Positions 1 through 8,908 are shown, counted from the first letter of the stretch. The stretch is DNA of 36,940 bases from Sphingobacteriaceae bacterium (GCA_947479815.1 CANKAT010000025.1:1-36940), one strand, 5' to 3'. Numbers and translations are program-made. The notes: a model not told the origin generated them from the letters alone.

Positions 1-53
1 CTGTTGTCTGAAGTATAAAAAAAGGAGAAAATTTCAATTAGCACTAAAAAGTC

Positions 54-228
54 TTTGTTCTTTGCTCCTGGTTCTTGGTTCTTGGTTCTTGGTTCTGTTG
101 TCTGTTATCTGTTGTCTGAGGTCTGAGGTCTGAGGTATGAGGTATGAGGTCTGAGATGAAGCAGAATCTATCTCAATACTCAATACTCACTACTCACTAC
201 TCAATACTCACTACTCATATCTAATTAG
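54..228. repeat. Degenerate heptanucleotide tandem array 1
   Basis: About 25 consecutive 7-bp units run in one unbroken register. The unit word changes in blocks: TTGGTTC (54-95, with variants), TGTTGTC (96-116), TGAGGTC/TGAGGTA (117-158), two off-consensus heptads (159-172), then TCAATAC/TCACTAC (173-221). Most units start with T and end with C. The last heptad (222-228) overlaps the stop codon of the M14 peptidase gene at 221-223. Two more heptads (TGTTGTC, TGAAGTA) occupy 2-15 in another phase, so the array may continue beyond the window. Confidence 0.9.
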
Positions 229-1414
229 TTAAAACCCCATTCTTAATTGAAATTACTTGGTGCTTTCCATCATGTACAATTAAATTTGCTGGTTCGTCAA
301 TCTTTAAATTACTTATTTCAGTGATGCTATATAATTCACAATTGAATTCTTCATAGCTAAAGTACTGTGATAGATCGCCTAATTCACCCACTGTATAGGT
401 AAGACTTACTGAATGCAGGTCATCATTAATCTTTTCAACAGCAACTAAACCTATATCAGTTTTGTAAGGAATTCCATTTCTTTGAAGTTTACAATTTCTT
501 AATACTAGGTCAAAATGTAATTTTTTATTTTCTGGAATTAAAAAATAGTCCTTATCCTTAACATTAAGGTATGTTTCTTTTGCTATACTTATCAATCCTG
601 CAAGAATTGCTTTAAAATAAATTTTACGGATATACTGTTTCTCAGGATCGTTATAAAAACCTCCAGCTTCAATCAGAATGGTGCTTGTTCCGGCTGCCTG
701 AAAATTATCTCCAAAAGCCCTTGGCTCAAAGTCATCGTTAAATCGCCCAACACATCCGGGTATATTCTTTTGTAACTCTACATTCATTAATGCAATTACC
801 TGCATTGCTTTTTGACGTACAGGATTGATGCTTAGCTCTTCATCATATGCAGGTGCCAGCAAGGATATTGTTGCGGGCTTACCAGATTTGCCTGCCGACC
901 ATAAAGTACTTTGATCGTGTAAATTAAAACCAAAATCTGGATGGATAACATCTCTTAATTTGCGCAATAATCTAGCTTCAGGACTTTGCTGACTATGGAA
1001 GTCGCGGTTAATATCAATTTCCATTGCGTTTCTCCTGGTAAAAATCTCAACACCATCAGGATTTAGCATTGGTAAAATATACAATGTGCAGTTTTTATCT
1101 ATGGAATCTATGATTTCATTATATAGTCCATTTTTCGATAAAAAATTTAGAAGATCAATTAATGCCATCGTGGCTGTAGCTTCATTGCCATGCATCTGAC
1201 TCCACAAAAACACTTTGCAAGGTCCATTTCCCCATTTGACCAAATGGATTGAACGACCCATGGTTGAAAGTCCAACCTCTTCAATACCGAAAACCTTATT
1301 GTTTTTGATTGAATCTAATAAATCACATATCTGGTTATGTTTGAAAAATCGGTCTTTAATCTGAATTTCTTCAAACGACTGATAATTTTCAAGGAGTTCA
1401 TCAAGCAGATTCAT
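221..1414 (-). CDS. M14-family zinc carboxypeptidase
   Basis: Predicted metallocarboxypeptidase of 397 residues that removes C-terminal residues from peptides or cell-wall-type substrates; the substrate cannot be told from sequence. The first two zinc ligands are H75 and E78 in MHGNEATA, the third is H166 in NLHDQS. N136-R137 matches the family substrate-binding NR pair, and E249 in ILIEAGGF is the likely catalytic glutamate. No signal peptide is visible, so it is probably cytoplasmic, which is less usual for the family. The M1 ATG (1412-1414) is preceded two bases upstream by a perfect hairpin (1417-1436). A terminator separates it from upstream htpG. Its stop codon touches heptad array 1. 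Confidence 0.85.
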   Translation of the reverse strand: MNLLDELLENYQSFEEIQIKDRFFKHNQICDLLDSIKNNKVFGIEEVGLSTMGRSIHLVKWGNGPCKVFLWSQMHGNEATATMALIDLLNFLSKNGLYNEIIDSIDKNCTLYILPMLNPDGVEIFTRRNAMEIDINRDFHSQQSPEARLLRKLRDVIHPDFGFNLHDQSTLWSAGKSGKPATISLLAPAYDEELSINPVRQKAMQVIALMNVELQKNIPGCVGRFNDDFEPRAFGDNFQAAGTSTILIEAGGFYNDPEKQYIRKIYFKAILAGLISIAKETYLNVKDKDYFLIPENKKLHFDLVLRNCKLQRNGIPYKTDIGLVAVEKINDDLHSVSLTYTVGELGDLSQYFSYEEFNCELYSITEISNLKIDEPANLIVHDGKHQVISIKNGVLTN

Positions 1415-1416
1415 GG

Positions 1417-1436
1417 CTCTAAATTAATATTTAGAG
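1417..1436 (-). promoter_or_regulatory. Perfect inverted repeat abutting the M14 peptidase start codon
   Basis: CTCTAAAT (1417-1424) and ATTTAGAG (1429-1436) are exact reverse complements around a 4-base loop, TAAT. On the minus strand the hairpin ends two bases before the ATG at 1414. It could fold in the mRNA over the initiation region or be a DNA operator; the sequence alone cannot decide. Confidence 0.45.
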
Positions 1437-1478
1437 TTTGAATATTAGTTTTTATGTGAATTTCATTTTGGCATATAC

Positions 1479-1510
1479 AAAAATACCCTCCCAAAACTGG
1501 AAGGGTATTT
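1479..1510 (-). terminator. Rho-independent terminator of htpG
   Basis: Stem AAATACCCT (1481-1489) pairs with AGGGTATTT (1502-1510) around a 12-base loop. On the minus strand the hairpin is followed by a T-rich run (TATTTTTG), as expected just after the htpG stop codon at 1534. Confidence 0.75.
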
Positions 1511-1533
1511 ATCTTTAATACTAACTAGTTTAA

Positions 1534-3417
1534 TTAGATCAGGCTAACGCTTCTATTAACAAATTCTGTTAATTCAGCACCCGTAAGCATTCCTTGCGAA
1601 AGAAGTGCCAGATCAAATGCTTGTTTTGCAAGTTGTAATTGTTCAGTTTCATCACTGCTTTGCAAAATTTTTCCTATCAGTTTATGATTGCCGTTAATTG
1701 CTACATTGTAGTTATCTGGAAGATTTCCATAGAAGCCCATTCCGCCACCCATTTTAGACATATCCTTCATTCTGCGCATGAATTCATCCATAGTCACAAT
1801 AACAGGAAGTTCATCAGGGTTAAGGCTTTCAACTTCTACACGCATGTTCGGTTTTATGATAGCTTTCTCAAAAATTGATTTTACTTTGACTTTTTCATCC
1901 TCATTCAGCACGTGTATAGTGGTATCTTCTTTACTGATTATTTTATCGGCAACATCAGCATCTACACGTTTTAATGATGTTTTTTCAAGTTTCTGCTCTA
2001 ACTGGCTGATGAAATGAGTATCAATAGGAGAGTTCATTAACAATACATCATATCCCTTTTTATTGGCTGATTGTATGAATGTATCTTGTTTATCAGCATC
2101 AGTAGCATAGAGGTAAACCAATGAATCCTCTTTATCAGTTTGAATAGATTTTACTTTTTCTTTATACTCATCTAGTGTGAAATATTCATTTTTGGTATTA
2201 TTCAGTAAAACGAAATCTTTACCCTTATCATAGAATTTTTCTTCGCTGATCATTCCATATTTTACAAATAAACCAATATCACTCCATTTATCTTCATAAG
2301 CTTTACGATCATTCTTGAAAAGAGATGCCAGTTTATCTGCAACTTTTTTAGTGATATAGCTATTGATCTTTTTTACCGCACTATCGGCCTGTAAGAAGCT
2401 TCTTGATACATTTAGCGGAATATCAGGTGAATCAATCACACCATGCAGAAGCATTAAAAATTCAGGAACAACATCTTTTACCTCATCAGTAATAAATACT
2501 TGTCTGGAAAATAATTTGATCTTGTTTCTTTGGATTTCAAACTCATTTTTAACCTTGGGAAAATACAAAACGCCCGTTAGGTTGAAAGGGTAATCAACAT
2601 TCAAATGGATCCAAAACAGAGGATCTTCAGAGAAAGGGTATAATTCTTTGTAAAAGGCAAGATAATCCTCGTCTTTTAACTCTGAAGGTGATTTTGTCCA
2701 AATAGGACTGGTATTATTGATGATATTATCAACTTCTACGGATTTGTATTTAGGTTTACTTTCTTCATCTGTCCCATATTCTTGTTGCTCTGATTTTGTT
2801 CCAAATTGAACCGGAACTGGTAAGAATTTGCAATATTTATCAAGAATATCCCCAAGCTTAGCTTTATTAAGGAACTCTTTTGATTCTTTATTAACATGAA
2901 GGATGATATCAGATCCTCTTGTGCTACGCGTTCCAGTGCTTATTTCAAATTCTGTACTTCCATCACAAATCCAACGTGCCGGCTCAGCACCGTCCTGAAA
3001 AGATAATGTTTGTATTTCAACCTGGTCTGCAACCATAAAGGCAGAATAAAATCCAAGGCCGAACTTTCCAATGATCTCATTGGCGTCTTTTGCATCTTTA
3101 AACTTCTCTACAAATTCAGTAGCACCAGAAAAGGCAATCTGATTGATGTATTTTTTAATTTCTTCGCCAGTCATTCCTAAACCATTGTCAGAAATGGTGA
3201 TTGTTTTTTTCTTTTCGTCGAACGAAACGGAAACTTTTAACTCGCCGAGGTCTCCTTTGTATTCGCCAAGTGAGGAGAGGCGTTTGATTTTTTGAGTAGC
3301 ATCCACTGCATTTGCAACCAGCTCTCTCAGGAAGATCTCGTTATCAGAGTATAAAAATTTCTTAATAATTGGAAAAATGTTCTCGGTGTGAATCGAAATG
3401 GTTCCTTTTTCTTGCAT
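1534..3417 (-). CDS. htpG: Molecular chaperone HtpG (bacterial Hsp90)
   Basis: ATP-dependent cytosolic chaperone, 627 residues, close to the E. coli length of 624. The N-terminal GHKL ATPase domain shows RELVANAVDA (31-40, with the catalytic Glu and Mg-binding Asn), DNGLGM (77-82) and IGKFGLGFYS (116-125) with the lid glycines. The middle domain includes PLNVSRSFLQ with the conserved Arg that contacts the ATP phosphate. The C-terminal dimerisation domain follows, without the eukaryotic MEEVD tail. It is transcribed alone toward its own terminator at 1479-1510. A palindrome lies about 60 bases upstream (3478-3490). Identification is secure. Confidence 0.97.
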   Translation of the reverse strand: MQEKGTISIHTENIFPIIKKFLYSDNEIFLRELVANAVDATQKIKRLSSLGEYKGDLGELKVSVSFDEKKKTITISDNGLGMTGEEIKKYINQIAFSGATEFVEKFKDAKDANEIIGKFGLGFYSAFMVADQVEIQTLSFQDGAEPARWICDGSTEFEISTGTRSTRGSDIILHVNKESKEFLNKAKLGDILDKYCKFLPVPVQFGTKSEQQEYGTDEESKPKYKSVEVDNIINNTSPIWTKSPSELKDEDYLAFYKELYPFSEDPLFWIHLNVDYPFNLTGVLYFPKVKNEFEIQRNKIKLFSRQVFITDEVKDVVPEFLMLLHGVIDSPDIPLNVSRSFLQADSAVKKINSYITKKVADKLASLFKNDRKAYEDKWSDIGLFVKYGMISEEKFYDKGKDFVLLNNTKNEYFTLDEYKEKVKSIQTDKEDSLVYLYATDADKQDTFIQSANKKGYDVLLMNSPIDTHFISQLEQKLEKTSLKRVDADVADKIISKEDTTIHVLNEDEKVKVKSIFEKAIIKPNMRVEVESLNPDELPVIVTMDEFMRRMKDMSKMGGGMGFYGNLPDNYNVAINGNHKLIGKILQSSDETEQLQLAKQAFDLALLSQGMLTGAELTEFVNRSVSLI

Positions 3418-3477
3418 CTTATTAATTTATTAGGTTATCTAAGCTTTTATCTCAATACTTATTCCAAAAGAAAATTA

Positions 3478-3490
3478 TGTCAATTTGACA
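3478..3490 (-). promoter_or_regulatory. Palindrome upstream of htpG, possible operator or -35 region
   Basis: TGTCAA-T-TTGACA is a perfect 6-bp inverted repeat with one central base, 61 bases before the htpG start. It contains a TTGACA word on both strands. It could be an operator or part of a promoter, but no good -7 element follows at the expected spacing, so the function is uncertain. Confidence 0.3.
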
Positions 3491-3552
3491 CCCTAAAGGA
3501 ATCGCTTGTCTGAATCTATAGGAGTTGAATCTAGTTTAACAGGCGGTAAATT

Positions 3553-3574
3553 ATACGCTTAGGCGTATTTTTTT
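3553..3574 (+). terminator. Orphan terminator-like hairpin, plus strand
   Basis: ATACGC (3553-3558) pairs with GCGTAT (3563-3568) around TTAG. The second arm runs into seven T (3568-3574). It has the form of an intrinsic terminator on the plus strand, yet no plus-strand gene lies upstream (htpG and prfC are both minus). The 284-base gap 3418-3701 contains this hairpin and the palindrome at 3478 and no convincing ORF. Confidence 0.45.
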
Positions 3575-3701
3575 AAGTTTATGGCAGAATCGTTGATTAT
3601 TTTATTAGATGCCTAAAAATTTTGCCCTTAAAAAAAGCATGTAAAAATCTATTGCAAGGTTGATATAGACGGAAGTACTAAAACTAGTACCTAGTATTCA
3701 A

Positions 3702-5321
3702 TTAGTCAATAGAATTATTTAAGGTTTTATCCTTATGCCTGTTAAACTCGGATGTAACATGGAATTCAACCTCGGGAAAATCACGTTTAGCAAGGTTTAG
3801 TGTCCAATCATTGTCGGCAAGAAATACAGGATTACCATCTTTATCACTTGCTATATGATGATGCCTGCGTTGAATTATCTCATTTATATTTTTCTTATCC
3901 TTTGAGGTTAGCCAACTTGATTTTCTGAATGTTAATGGCCTGAAAGCACATTTTGCTCCATATTCATGTTGAAGACGGAATACGATCACCTCATACTGAA
4001 GTTCACCAACAGTACCAATTATCTTTCTATTACCCGGCTGTTGTACAAAAAGCTGTGCTACACCTTCTTCGGTTAGCTGTTGTAGGCCCTTCTCTAACTG
4101 TTTTGATTTTAAAGGATCCCTATTTTCAACTTCTTTGAATATCTCAGGTGAGAAGCTTGGAATTCCTTTAAATTGCAATTCTTCTCCTTCAGTCAAGGTA
4201 TCACCTATTTTGAAGTTTCCGCTATCATATAATCCTACTACATCACCAGGCCATGCCTCTTCAACTAAACTTTTTTCATTGGCCATGAAGTCAACAGGGT
4301 TGGAGAACTTAAGTTTTTTATCCAAACGAGTATGATAGTAAAATTTATTACGTTCAAATTTTCCTGAACATATTCTAAGAAATGCAATTCTATCGCGGTG
4401 GTTTGGATCCAGATTGGCATGTATTTTAAATACAAAACCTGTGAAATTTTTCTCATTGGCCAAAACCATCCGCTCATTAGCTTCCCTACTTTTTGGACTA
4501 GGAGCGATTGAAACAAACGTATCAAGCAATTCTCTTATACCAAAGTTGTTGATGGCACTTCCAAAAAACACAGGGGCAAGAAGGCCTTCAAGGTAAAGAT
4601 CATTGTCAAGCCTTCCATAAACACCATCCACTAATTCCAGGTCATCTTGAAGAGTTTTCAGCTCTTGAGCTTGTAGAAACTTTGTTAAAAGTGGATCATC
4701 AAGATCATTAACTTGAATAACAGGCTCAGAGATCTTTGATTTATCTGGTTTAAACAGGTTCAACTGTTTATCGAAAATATTATAGACACCTTTAAAGTTA
4801 TGGCCCTGCCCAATTGGCCACGATAGCGGACATACGCTGATATTTAAATTATTTTCAAGCTCATCAAGTAAATCAAAGGTATCTTTACCTTCACGATCAA
4901 GCTTATTTACAAAAATAATTACCGGTGTATTCCTCATGCGGCATACATCCATCAGTTTTTGTGTTTGCTCCTCAACCCCTTTTACGCTATCAACTACCAG
5001 AATAACACTGTCAACAGCTGATAATGTTCTGTACGTATCTTCGGCAAAGTCTTTGTGTCCGGGAGTATCCAGTATATTAATTCTTTTTCCATTGTACTCA
5101 AAACCCATTACTGAGGTAGCAACAGAAATTCCTCTCTGTTTCTCAATTTCCATAAAATCTGAGGTGCTACTTTGATTTGCCTTATTTCTCTTGACAGTAC
5201 CAGCGGTATTAATTGCACCACCAAACAGGAGAAATTTTTCCGTTAGTGTGGTCTTTCCCGCATCTGGGTGACTTATAATAGCAAATGTTTTTCTTTTTTC
5301 AATTTCAGGATGGAGCATCAT
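3702..5321 (-). CDS. prfC: Peptide chain release factor 3 (RF3)
   Basis: Translational GTPase that recycles RF1/RF2 from ribosomes after termination; 539 residues, the usual length. G1 is HPDAGKTT (18-25), switch I is RGISV (63-67), G3 is DTPGH (85-89), and G4 is NKLD (139-142). The [14 protein letters not shown] stretch and the [11 protein letters not shown]-loop are typical of RF3 rather than EF-G or TypA. The EF-G-like domains II and III follow. Two adjacent ATG codons open the frame; either may be used. A -7 element at 5404-5411 gives an expected leader of about 75-80 bases. It is transcribed independently. Confidence 0.96.
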   Translation of the reverse strand: MMLHPEIEKRKTFAIISHPDAGKTTLTEKFLLFGGAINTAGTVKRNKANQSSTSDFMEIEKQRGISVATSVMGFEYNGKRINILDTPGHKDFAEDTYRTLSAVDSVILVVDSVKGVEEQTQKLMDVCRMRNTPVIIFVNKLDREGKDTFDLLDELENNLNISVCPLSWPIGQGHNFKGVYNIFDKQLNLFKPDKSKISEPVIQVNDLDDPLLTKFLQAQELKTLQDDLELVDGVYGRLDNDLYLEGLLAPVFFGSAINNFGIRELLDTFVSIAPSPKSREANERMVLANEKNFTGFVFKIHANLDPNHRDRIAFLRICSGKFERNKFYYHTRLDKKLKFSNPVDFMANEKSLVEEAWPGDVVGLYDSGNFKIGDTLTEGEELQFKGIPSFSPEIFKEVENRDPLKSKQLEKGLQQLTEEGVAQLFVQQPGNRKIIGTVGELQYEVIVFRLQHEYGAKCAFRPLTFRKSSWLTSKDKKNINEIIQRRHHHIASDKDGNPVFLADNDWTLNLAKRDFPEVEFHVTSEFNRHKDKTLNNSID

Positions 5322-5403
5322 AGTATCGGAACGTCGGATCGTTTTTGAATTAGCAGAAAAGTTTTAGGTAATTCTGAAATATCTCAGTATCCTTAACATT
5401 TTA

Positions 5404-5411
5404 CAAAGGTA
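5404..5411 (-). promoter_or_regulatory. Bacteroidota -7 element, prfC promoter
   Basis: CAAAGGTA on the plus strand reads TACCTTTG on the minus strand, an exact TAnnTTTG match 83 bases before the prfC ATG. No clear TTG element lies at the usual -33 spacing. Confidence 0.45.
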
Positions 5412-5469
5412 ATAAAATTGATTTAAACGCTGAAAAGCTCAATAAGGTGGTATGAAAATGTTTTTTATA

Positions 5470-6414
5470 CTATTTCAGTACAATCTCAGTGGCGCCGTAA
5501 CCAAATTTTTCTTTATGTGCATCCATAAATGTTTTTACCTGAGTGTGTTTAGAAATGATCTTATGTATTTCATTTCTAAGTGTTCCATTACCGGTGCCAT
5601 GGATGAAAATTATGGACTGAAGTTTATGAACTATCGCTGCATCAAGATTCTTTTTGAAATGGTTTAATTGAATATCCAGGATTTCTGAATTTTTTAAAAA
5701 TTGATGGTCATCACGTATTTTCTCTATGTGCAGATCTACTTCTTTTCCGGGATTGGGAATCTCAATTTTTTCGGAAGATGGTCTAAAAAAGCTCTCTTTT
5801 AATTTTTGTGGATCAATAAGCGGAACTTCAGAATCAATTTGTATCATCCAGGCTTCCTTAGCTAGTATTGCATCATGCTTTTTGGTTCCTGAAAAATCTT
5901 TTGCTTTGAATTTATCTGAAAACAGGATAGGCTTTTTTATTTCATGTTTTCCGGAAGCATGCAATAAAACCTGCAAATGAAATTTGGGCCATAGGTCGAG
6001 TTCATTTAGTGAGGCTGAATATATTTGGACCATAGCTCCAGGATTGAGTTGCCCTGAGCATTCACCATTAAATTCTTGATTTTTTTCTGTATTAAAAGTG
6101 AATAATAGTTGGAATGAACTTGTATTGATGAGATTGAAATGTACAACTGAACCAACCCGCTTATCATCAGTAATACCAATAAATATACCATTAGAGATGA
6201 ATTGATCAGGCTGTTTCAAAATGGATTCTTCGTTTGCCTGAATAGCTGTAAAATCACTTTTGCCATGTACCCGAGTAACCTGACTTGCTAGTACTGGAAT
6301 TTCAAATCCGTCATCATCTGTAACAGCAATCGTATTTTCATCAATTACCCGTGTAATAAAACCTTCTCTTCGTTCATTGACAAAACGAACAAATTCACCT
6401 AATTTATAGTTCAT
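5470..6414 (-). CDS. DUF2027 and Smr-domain protein
   Basis: A Bacteroidota protein with an N-terminal DUF2027 region and a C-terminal Smr domain like that at the end of MutS2. The Smr signatures are VDLHIEKI and the IFIHGTGNGTLR loop; this domain binds or nicks branched DNA, or acts on RNA at stalled ribosomes, in characterised relatives. No MutS ATPase part is present. The frame opens upstream to a GTG at 6441, but that codon overlaps the -7 promoter element (6441-6448). I therefore place the start at the ATG at 6414 (MNYKLGEF), giving 314 residues; the ATG at 6420 is an alternative. The exact cellular role is unknown. Confidence 0.85.
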   Translation of the reverse strand: MNYKLGEFVRFVNERREGFITRVIDENTIAVTDDDGFEIPVLASQVTRVHGKSDFTAIQANEESILKQPDQFISNGIFIGITDDKRVGSVVHFNLINTSSFQLLFTFNTEKNQEFNGECSGQLNPGAMVQIYSASLNELDLWPKFHLQVLLHASGKHEIKKPILFSDKFKAKDFSGTKKHDAILAKEAWMIQIDSEVPLIDPQKLKESFFRPSSEKIEIPNPGKEVDLHIEKIRDDHQFLKNSEILDIQLNHFKKNLDAAIVHKLQSIIFIHGTGNGTLRNEIHKIISKHTQVKTFMDAHKEKFGYGATEIVLK

Positions 6415-6440
6415 AATCATTGGTTTATACAGATAGAACA

Positions 6441-6448
6441 CAAATCTA
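6441..6448 (-). promoter_or_regulatory. Bacteroidota -7 element, DUF2027-Smr gene promoter
   Basis: CAAATCTA reads TAGATTTG on the minus strand, matching TAnnTTTG. It predicts a leader of about 15-20 bases to the ATGs at 6420 and 6414 and argues against the GTG start at 6441. Confidence 0.5.
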
Positions 6449-6512
6449 TTAAATTTAGCTGCCTTAGATCGTTTAAAATATGGATATAGTGATAAAAACC
6501 AATCGAGGTTCC

Positions 6513-6520
6513 TACATTTG
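6513..6520 (+). promoter_or_regulatory. Bacteroidota -7 element, VF530-family gene promoter
   Basis: TACATTTG matches TAnnTTTG exactly, 22 bases before the ATG at 6543. It faces away from the divergent Smr-gene promoter at 6441-6448. Confidence 0.5.
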
Positions 6521-6542
6521 CACTAATTTTAATTAATACATT

Positions 6543-6749
6543 ATGAGTAATGATCCTCTGCATGGTAAAACTTTAGAAATTATACTTGTTTATCTGGTTG
6601 AATTTTATGGTTGGGAAAAATTAGGCACACTAATCAGGATAAATTGTTTCACCGATAGCCCAAGTATCAGTTCTAGTTTGAAGTTTTTAAGGAAAACAGA
6701 TTGGGCTCGTAAAAAAGTGGAGGATTTGTATTTGAAAACCAATAATTAG
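6543..6749 (+). CDS. VF530 family (DUF2132) small DNA-binding-type protein
   Basis: A 68-residue protein covering the whole of the VF530/DUF2132 family: the [20 protein letters not shown] opening, an [20 protein letters not shown] core and a final [14 protein letters not shown] helix. Family members are described as small DNA-binding proteins; no target is known to me. It has its own TAnnTTTG promoter and sits between the divergent Smr gene and a lipoprotein gene. Length agrees with the family, and the ATG follows an AT-rich leader without a Shine-Dalgarno sequence, as is common in Bacteroidota. Confidence 0.85.
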   Translation: MSNDPLHGKTLEIILVYLVEFYGWEKLGTLIRINCFTDSPSISSSLKFLRKTDWARKKVEDLYLKTNN

Positions 6750-6842
6750 TATTGATCTTTCTCTAAGTTTACAATTTATATTCCTATTAAAATTCAATTC
6801 ATCGCCTGAAATTGATGATATTTGAGAATATAATTAATTGTC

Positions 6843-7379
6843 ATGAATAAATTTAAACTATTTGCACCGGCTTTTTTTTTAATTGCTACGTATACCTCTT
6901 GCAATCAAACCCCGAAAACCACCGAAGTTATAGCAACTGATTCAGTTACCGTATCAGTACCTGTGGCTATCGAACTGAAAGATGCAAACTCTGATCTTGC
7001 CTACGACCAATATTTACATTTGAAAGATGTTCTTGTTTTATCTGATTCTATTCAGGCTCAAGGTGCTTCAAAAGATCTTGCTGGTACACTTGCTAAAATT
7101 ACGGCTTCTAAAAATAGTACTAAAATGGCCTATGATTTGGCCGCAGAGCGTTCTTTATCTAAACAAAGAATTTTATTTACTACACTTAGTACAGAATTGA
7201 TTGCTATGTTTAAAAAAGCAGAAATTTCTTCAGGAAGCATGTTTGTTCAGTATTGTCCGATGGCCAATGATGGAAATGGGGCCTACTGGTTGGCATCAGA
7301 AACTGAAATAAGGAATCCTTATTATGGTGATGAAATGCTTAATTGTGGGGAAGTAAAAGAGACTATTTCGAAAAAATAA
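6843..7379 (+). CDS. DUF3347-type lipoprotein
   Basis: A 178-residue predicted lipoprotein: a short basic start, a hydrophobic stretch (about residues 6-18) and a cysteine in YTSCNQ that is the probable lipidated residue, although the residue at -3 is not the usual leucine. The body resembles DUF3347, with an alpha-helical part and the C-terminal FVQYCPMANDGNGAYWLA region containing C, M and N residues; relatives are often fused to or encoded beside CusB-like metal-efflux proteins. No efflux genes are nearby. A weak promoter word, GATATTTG, lies at 6817-6824. The function is a guess at best: a periplasmic or surface metal-related protein. Confidence 0.75.
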   Translation: MNKFKLFAPAFFLIATYTSCNQTPKTTEVIATDSVTVSVPVAIELKDANSDLAYDQYLHLKDVLVLSDSIQAQGASKDLAGTLAKITASKNSTKMAYDLAAERSLSKQRILFTTLSTELIAMFKKAEISSGSMFVQYCPMANDGNGAYWLASETEIRNPYYGDEMLNCGEVKETISKK

Positions 7380-7541
7380 ATTGCCTTTTATCAAACTATT
7401 AATCAATAGATTGATAAAATTCTGGGTTGTATTTCCTGATACATTTATTCACATTTCGGAGTAAAATAATTTTATTTTTATTTTTTAACAAAAATATTGC
7501 AATTCCTTCTTAATAAATTAGCCGAAATTGAGCTTATTTAT

Positions 7542-7549
7542 TAGTTTTG
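7542..7549 (+). promoter_or_regulatory. Bacteroidota -7 element, gltA promoter
   Basis: TAGTTTTG matches TAnnTTTG, 22 bases before the ATG at 7571. It overlaps an in-frame TTG (7547) and so rules that codon out as the start. Confidence 0.5.
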
Positions 7550-7570
7550 TGTATTATATTTCAAATTATT

Positions 7571-8857
7571 ATGTCAGAATCAGCATCCTTAATAATAGGA
7601 GAAAAAACTTACGAACTACCAATAATTACAGGTACTGAAGGCGAAAAGGCCATTGATATTTCAAAATTACGCGATGCAAGCGGATATATAACTCTTGATT
7701 CTGGATATAAAAACACAGGAGCAACTAAAAGTGCAATCACTTATTTAGATGGTGAAGAAGGTGTTTTAAAATATAGAGGTTATGGTATTGAGGAGTTGGC
7801 AGAGAAATCTACTTTTCTTGAAGTTGCCTACTTGTTAATTTATGGAAATCTTCCTGATCAAACTCAGTTAAATGCTTTTCAGTCTGATATTTCTAGACAT
7901 ACGCTTATTCATGAAGACATGAAGAAGTTTTTTGATGGTTTTCCATCAAAATCACATCCAATGGGGCAGTTATCTTCATTGATTTGCTCATTATCATCAT
8001 TCTATCCGGAATCTTTAAATTCTAAGCAGACTGCAGAAGAGCAAAATTTAACAATTATAAAACTTCTTGCAAAAATGACTACTGTTGTTTCTTGGATATA
8101 CAAGAAATCTTTAGGTCATCCAATAATTTATCCTCAGAATAATCTTGATTACGTTAGCAATTTCTTAAACATGACTTTTGGTCAGCGTACTGAACTTATA
8201 GAGATTGACCCAGTTATTGTTAAAGCTATGAATGTATTATTTATACTTCATGCAGATCATGAACAAAATTGCTCAACCTCTACGGTTCGTATTGTAGGAT
8301 CATCAGAATGTAATTTATACGCTTCCATTTCAGCAGGTATTTCGGCTTTGTGGGGTCCATTACATGGTGGTGCTAATCAGGCAGTTATCGAGATGCTTGA
8401 GCAAATAAAGAATGATGGTGGTGATACCGATAAGTGGATTAACAAAGCAAAAGATAAAAATGATGGTTTCCGTTTAATGGGATTCGGTCATCGTGTTTAT
8501 AAGAATTTTGATCCGAGAGCCAAAATCATAAAAAAGGCTTGTGATGATATTCTTGATAAATTAGGTATTAATGACCCTGTTTTAGAAATTGCAAAGAAAC
8601 TAGAGGAGGCAGCACTTAATGATCCATACTTTGTGGAACGTAAGCTTTATCCAAACGTTGATTTCTACTCAGGTATTATTTATCGTGCTTTGGGATTTCC
8701 AACAGATATGTTCACCGTATTATTTGCCCTTGGTCGTTTACCTGGATGGATTGCTCAATGGAAAGAAATGCGCGAAAACAAAGAACCTATTGGAAGGCCA
8801 AGACAGATATATACAGGAGAAGTTGTACGCAAATATGTTGAACTATCTGTGCGTTAG
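7571..8857 (+). CDS. gltA: Citrate synthase
   Basis: Condenses acetyl-CoA and oxaloacetate to citrate at the entry of the TCA cycle; 428 residues from the ATG at 7571, matching the hexameric Gram-negative type. Active-site regions are visible: the histidine-containing HADHEQNCSTSTVR, GPLHGGANQAVIEML, the GFGHRVYKNFDPRA segment with the oxaloacetate-binding His and Arg, and the catalytic Asp in YPNVDFYSGIIYRALG. The frame extends to a TTG at 7547, but that lies inside the promoter word, so ATG 7571 (MSESAS) is preferred. The gene ends at a strong terminator shared with the converging nucleoside transporter. Confidence 0.97.
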   Translation: MSESASLIIGEKTYELPIITGTEGEKAIDISKLRDASGYITLDSGYKNTGATKSAITYLDGEEGVLKYRGYGIEELAEKSTFLEVAYLLIYGNLPDQTQLNAFQSDISRHTLIHEDMKKFFDGFPSKSHPMGQLSSLICSLSSFYPESLNSKQTAEEQNLTIIKLLAKMTTVVSWIYKKSLGHPIIYPQNNLDYVSNFLNMTFGQRTELIEIDPVIVKAMNVLFILHADHEQNCSTSTVRIVGSSECNLYASISAGISALWGPLHGGANQAVIEMLEQIKNDGGDTDKWINKAKDKNDGFRLMGFGHRVYKNFDPRAKIIKKACDDILDKLGINDPVLEIAKKLEEAALNDPYFVERKLYPNVDFYSGIIYRALGFPTDMFTVLFALGRLPGWIAQWKEMRENKEPIGRPRQIYTGEVVRKYVELSVR

Positions 8858-8875
8858 AAATAAATATTTTTCAAT

Positions 8876-8908
8876 AAAAAAGTCCGATATGCTTTATCGG
8901 ACTTTTTT
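8876..8908. terminator. Bidirectional terminator between gltA and the nucleoside transporter gene
   Basis: AGTCCGATA (8881-8889) pairs exactly with TATCGGACT (8895-8903) around TGCTT, flanked by an A tract (8876-8880) and a T tract (8904-8909). The symmetric A and T tracts let it serve both converging genes. Confidence 0.88.

Noticed and set aside
1-228. CRISPR array or minisatellite at the window start
   Set aside because: Units are 7 bases, contiguous and degenerate, with no unique spacers and no cas genes.
1639-2593. Plus-strand ORFs opposite htpG
   Set aside because: They mirror a long, fully conserved HtpG frame and have low-complexity translations without family resemblance.
7547-7570. 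Upstream TTG start for citrate synthase
   Set aside because: The TTG is part of the TAnnTTTG promoter word at 7542-7549, and the added residues do not resemble citrate synthase.
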